A stretch of DNA of 9,277 nt from Phycisphaerales bacterium (lineage in GTDB: Bacteria > Planctomycetota > Phycisphaerae > Phycisphaerales > SM1A02). The DNA lies in contig JAGQOI010000217.1 of NCBI GenBank assembly GCA_020427625.1, positions 1 to 9,277 of the forward strand, written 5' to 3'. Positions 6,839 to 9,277 of the stretch are shown here, one piece after another (within the stretch, counting starts at the first letter, position 1; each line of letters starts with the position of its first letter). The position numbers and the translations under genes are program-made. Below the pieces are notes generated by a model. The model saw nothing but the letters and a program-made list of their open reading frames with translations, did not search any database and had not been told where the DNA came from.

Positions 6839-6940
6839 CGCGTTCCCGGATCGATGGGCGGTCCACGATGATACCACGACCGACCGCCCGTCGACCGACC
6901 ACCGTCGGCCGCGGGCGTCCCGCCGCGCTCCGGCGTCCGC
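6839..6940 (-). promoter_or_regulatory. Intergenic gap with possible promoter and hairpin before the ubiquitin-like gene
   Basis: On the minus strand TATCAT (6873-6868) resembles a -10 box and would place a transcript start about 22 bases before the ATG at 6838, but no good -35 box is seen. Just upstream a seven-base-pair stem (6893-6899 with 6904-6910, including one G-T pair) could end the oxidoreductase transcript, although it lacks a T-tract. CGACCGACC-like direct repeats occur on the plus strand. Together these hint that the ubiquitin-like/propeller pair forms its own transcription unit. Confidence 0.3.
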
Positions 6941-8641
6941 TCAGACCCCGGCGGCGGCGCCGGCGCGGATGGCGGCGGCGACGGTCTCCGCGTCGAGCAG
7001 ACAGTTCTCGACCGCCGGCAGGGCCCAGTTGTCCTGGTGGACGAAGTGGATGCGCTCGGCGAACGGGCGGCGCAGGGCCTCGGCCGTGCCGTCGGCGATG
7101 TGTCCCGGCCGCGCGAGCGGCATCGCGTGACCCCAGGCCGTCATGCGGATCTGGCGCACGAACAGTTCCGGCACGTCGAGCATGCGCAGGATCCGCCGGA
7201 TCTGCGGCGCGACCCGTTCGGCGTAGTCGCGCCACGAGTCCGCGCCCTCCACGAGCGTCTGTCGGCCCGTCGACCACGGCAGCGGCCAGTACAGCGTGAG
7301 CACGCTGCGGGGGACGTCGCCGGTCGGGACGTGCGCGAAGTGCCCGGACAGCACGTCCGCGACCCGCGAGTCGGCCGCGGCCTCGTCCTCGTTGTGCGGA
7401 TACGCCGTCGCGTCGCCGAGCAGGAAGATGTCGTAGAAATCGAGTTCGACGGCGCGATCGAGGAGCACGTTGATGACGACGTACGCGCGACTCTGAAGCG
7501 TGTCCATCGCGGCCCGCTTCTCGGGATCGAGACGCGCGAGATCGTGCAGCAGGTACTTCGCGACGTGTTTCGGGCACGCCATCACGACGTTCTCCGCGAG
7601 CACCGCGTGCAGGCGATTCTCCGGCAGCAGGTAGGACACGAGCACGCCGTCGTCGCGCAGACGCACGTCATGCACCGGCGCCGCGGCCCGCAGGCGCGGA
7701 TGCATGGGATCCTCCATCGCCGCCAGCGCCTGCCACATCGCGTGCGCGATGTACGCGTTGCCGCCCGGACAGACCCAGCGTCCGAACTCCTCGGCCGCGA
7801 GGAAGTTCCAGCCCGACGCGGCCGAGATCTCCTCCCAGCCTCCGCCGAACGACGAGTAGCAGTAGGACTGGATGCCGGCGACGAGCGTGTCGGGCAGGCG
7901 CCCGCCGAGTTCGCGCTCGATGTGGGCGCGGAACGTCATGACGTCGAGATCGAGGATCCACTGGACGTCGCCCTTGGGCAGGGGGATTTCCGGGTAGTCC
8001 TTCTCGGCCATACGGGTGACGAGTTCGGCGAAGGCGGTGAAGGCGGGCACGTCGGCGGGCGGGACGCCGATGCCGTCCCAGAAGCCGGGCAGGATGTGGC
8101 CGCCGAGTTCGACCATCTCGTCGTCGATCGACACGCGCACGACCTGGTCGAGCCGGAGTTCGCGATAGAGGGTGTCGAGGAACGTCCCGTCGTCCGGGGT
8201 GATGACGTAGGCGCCGCCGAGGGAGTAGTTGATGCCTCGCCAGCGTTCGCCGCGGGCGTTGCCGCCGAAGCGCGGCCCGAGTTCGAGCACGATCGGGTGT
8301 CGATCGCGGAGGAGGTAGGCGGAGGCGAGTCCGGAGATGCCGCCGCCGATGACGACGATGTCGGCGTACTCGTGCGGCACGTCGGGCACGGGAAGCGGCG
8401 GATGTCCGGCGTGAATGCCGGGGAACAGTCGATGGGGGTTGGGGAACGGATCGCCGGTCATGCGGGTCGCGAACGGCAGTCCGGCGACGTTCTCGACGGG
8501 GAGGTTGAGGGGCAGGTCGGCGAGCGGCGCGAAGCGGGCGGGATCGGGCGCGAACGTGAACGCCGGCAGGCCGCAGGAGCGACGGAGGCCGAGCGTGATC
8601 GCGCCCAGCCCGCCGTACAGGACGTGTCGACGGCTGAGCAT
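6941..8641 (-). CDS. FAD-dependent amine-oxidase-like oxidoreductase with Tat-like signal
   Basis: A 566-residue flavoprotein. The start at 8641 has GGAGG eight bases upstream. The N-terminus MLSRRHVLYGGLGAITLGL carries a twin arginine followed by a short hydrophobic stretch, as in Tat signals that export folded cofactor-loaded proteins. Around residues 93-104 is the dinucleotide-binding motif DIVVIGGGISG, followed by a strand ending in E120 (VLELG) and the R-x-GG motif (PRFGGNARGE, 122-132) typical of the flavin amine oxidase / protoporphyrinogen oxidase / phytoene desaturase superfamily. The extreme C-terminus (FVHQDNWALPAVENCLLDAE...AAAI) fits the second FAD-contacting segment. The substrate cannot be read from the sequence: many relatives oxidise amines or desaturate isoprenoids. 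The central region includes unusual Trp/Tyr-rich stretches (SYCYSSFGGGWEE). It lies 55 bases downstream of the ABC ATPase and probably shares its transcript. The superfamily call is firm and the Tat call moderate. Confidence 0.88.
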   Translation of the reverse strand: MLSRRHVLYGGLGAITLGLRRSCGLPAFTFAPDPARFAPLADLPLNLPVENVAGLPFATRMTGDPFPNPHRLFPGIHAGHPPLPVPDVPHEYADIVVIGGGISGLASAYLLRDRHPIVLELGPRFGGNARGERWRGINYSLGGAYVITPDDGTFLDTLYRELRLDQVVRVSIDDEMVELGGHILPGFWDGIGVPPADVPAFTAFAELVTRMAEKDYPEIPLPKGDVQWILDLDVMTFRAHIERELGGRLPDTLVAGIQSYCYSSFGGGWEEISAASGWNFLAAEEFGRWVCPGGNAYIAHAMWQALAAMEDPMHPRLRAAAPVHDVRLRDDGVLVSYLLPENRLHAVLAENVVMACPKHVAKYLLHDLARLDPEKRAAMDTLQSRAYVVINVLLDRAVELDFYDIFLLGDATAYPHNEDEAAADSRVADVLSGHFAHVPTGDVPRSVLTLYWPLPWSTGRQTLVEGADSWRDYAERVAPQIRRILRMLDVPELFVRQIRMTAWGHAMPLARPGHIADGTAEALRRPFAERIHFVHQDNWALPAVENCLLDAETVAAAIRAGAAAGV

Positions 8642-8696
8642 GGGGGATTCCTCCGCATCGACCCTACCGCGCCGGGGCGTGATGGGGAAGCGCGAA

Positions 8697-9277
8697 TCAG
8701 GCGATCGGCTCGTGCTCGACGACGCGCCCGTGATCGAGACGCACGACGCGGTCCGCGCGACCGGCGATGCCGGCATCGTGCGTGACCATGACGATCGTGA
8801 GTCCGGCCTCGTGCTGCGCGGCGATGAGATCCAGGATCTCGGCGCCGGTGTCGACATCGAGGTTGCCGGTCGGCTCGTCCGCGAGGAGCACGCGGGGCCG
8901 ATTGATGAGCGCACGCGCGATGGCGACGCGCTGACGCTCGCCGCCCGAGAGTTCGCGCGGCCGATGGCGGAGTCGGTGTCCGAGCCCGAAGGACGTGAGG
9001 AGTTCGGTGGCGCGGGCGCGAAGGTCGCGGATCGCCGCGACGTACCGGAGGCGACTGACGCCGACGAGTCCGGGAATGAGCGTGTTCTCGAGGACGGAGA
9101 TTTCGGGGAGCAGGTGATAGAACTGGAAGACGAAGCCGATCTCGCGGTTGCGGTAGCGGTTGCGGCCGCCGGGACCGAGCGTGTTGACGGCGCGTCCGTC
9201 GAACGTGATCGCGCCGCTGTCGGCGTCGGGCTGGTCGAGATCGCCGAGCAGGTGCAGCAGGGTGCTCTTGCCGGAGC
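8697..9277 (-). CDS. LolD/MacB-type ABC transporter ATP-binding protein, 5' end outside window
   Basis: The last 192 codons of an ABC ATPase; its start lies beyond the right edge. The visible part opens with SGKSTLLHLLG, the end of the Walker A motif, so only about 40 residues are missing. It then has the Q-loop FVFQFYHLLPEISVLEN, the signature LSGGERQRVAIARAL, Walker B VLLADEPTGNLD with the catalytic glutamate, and the H-loop histidine in MVTHD. All ATPase motifs are intact. The FYHLLPE and ADEPTGNLD forms are typical of the LolD/MacB/FtsE group, which works with FtsX-like permeases to extract lipoproteins or power export across the envelope. A permease would be expected upstream, to the right of the window. 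The following gene encodes an exported oxidoreductase, but a functional link is not shown. The subfamily is well supported; the cargo is not known. Confidence 0.93.
   Translation of the reverse strand, partial: SGKSTLLHLLGDLDQPDADSGAITFDGRAVNTLGPGGRNRYRNREIGFVFQFYHLLPEISVLENTLIPGLVGVSRLRYVAAIRDLRARATELLTSFGLGHRLRHRPRELSGGERQRVAIARALINRPRVLLADEPTGNLDVDTGAEILDLIAAQHEAGLTIVMVTHDAGIAGRADRVVRLDHGRVVEHEPIA

Noticed and set aside
6543..7577. N-terminal extension of the propeller protein to 717 residues
   Set aside because: The added part is Arg-rich shadow sequence overlapping the ubiquitin-like gene and the oxidoreductase gene in another frame. A strong ribosome-binding site precedes the ATG at 6542.
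7037..8785. Plus-strand 582-codon open frame
   Set aside because: It is antisense to the FAD oxidoreductase, whose cofactor motifs are clear. The plus-strand translation is an Arg/Val/Glu-rich composition without any recognisable motif.
8642..8914. Upstream extension of the oxidoreductase into the ABC ATPase gene
   Set aside because: It overlaps the Walker B and H-loop coding region of the ATPase out of frame, and the Tat-like N-terminus with a good ribosome-binding site marks the start at 8641.

Overview
The window is GC-rich and gene-dense. It looks like a chromosomal segment from a Planctomycetota bacterium, most likely of the Phycisphaerae type. The main clue is the C-terminal module of the large repeat protein at 2260-4482. 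It is a pair of DLN/D-D-x-x-V-G-P-x-D-L-A-x-L-L-x-x-W-G motifs, the 'GC-type dockerin' tail that is common on exported planctomycete proteins. The assignment is an inference from family knowledge; the window holds no rRNA or other phylogenetic marker.

Left part (1-2071, minus strand): the 602-codon start of a large exported protein of unknown function runs off the left edge. Upstream of it lies a tRNA-Ser(GCU) gene with its own near-consensus sigma-70 promoter.

Middle part (2260-5411, plus strand): two exported proteins follow each other. The first (740 aa) consists of a signal peptide, six tandem 111-residue beta-type (PPC-like) repeats, each with one conserved cysteine pair, and the dockerin-like tail. 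The second (281 aa) is a signal-peptide protein with a TPR-like helical C-terminal half. It meets the next gene tail to tail, with only 12 bases between the stop codons.

Right part (5424-9277, minus strand): four genes are read in the same direction, from right to left. They are a LolD/MacB-type ABC transporter ATPase (its start lies outside the window), a 566-aa FAD-dependent amine-oxidase-like protein with a twin-arginine-like N-terminus, an 89-aa MoaD/ThiS-type ubiquitin-fold protein ending in Gly-Gly, and a 372-aa cytoplasmic Asp-box (BNR) beta-propeller. The last two are 26 bases apart and probably form one transcript behind a possible promoter in the 102-base gap after the oxidoreductase gene.

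The most interesting item is this pair: a ubiquitin-like Gly-Gly protein next to a propeller, with no molybdopterin or thiamine genes beside it. Their joint function is not known to me. Several very long open frames overlap the real genes on the opposite strand or in shifted frames because of the high GC content, and they should not be annotated.
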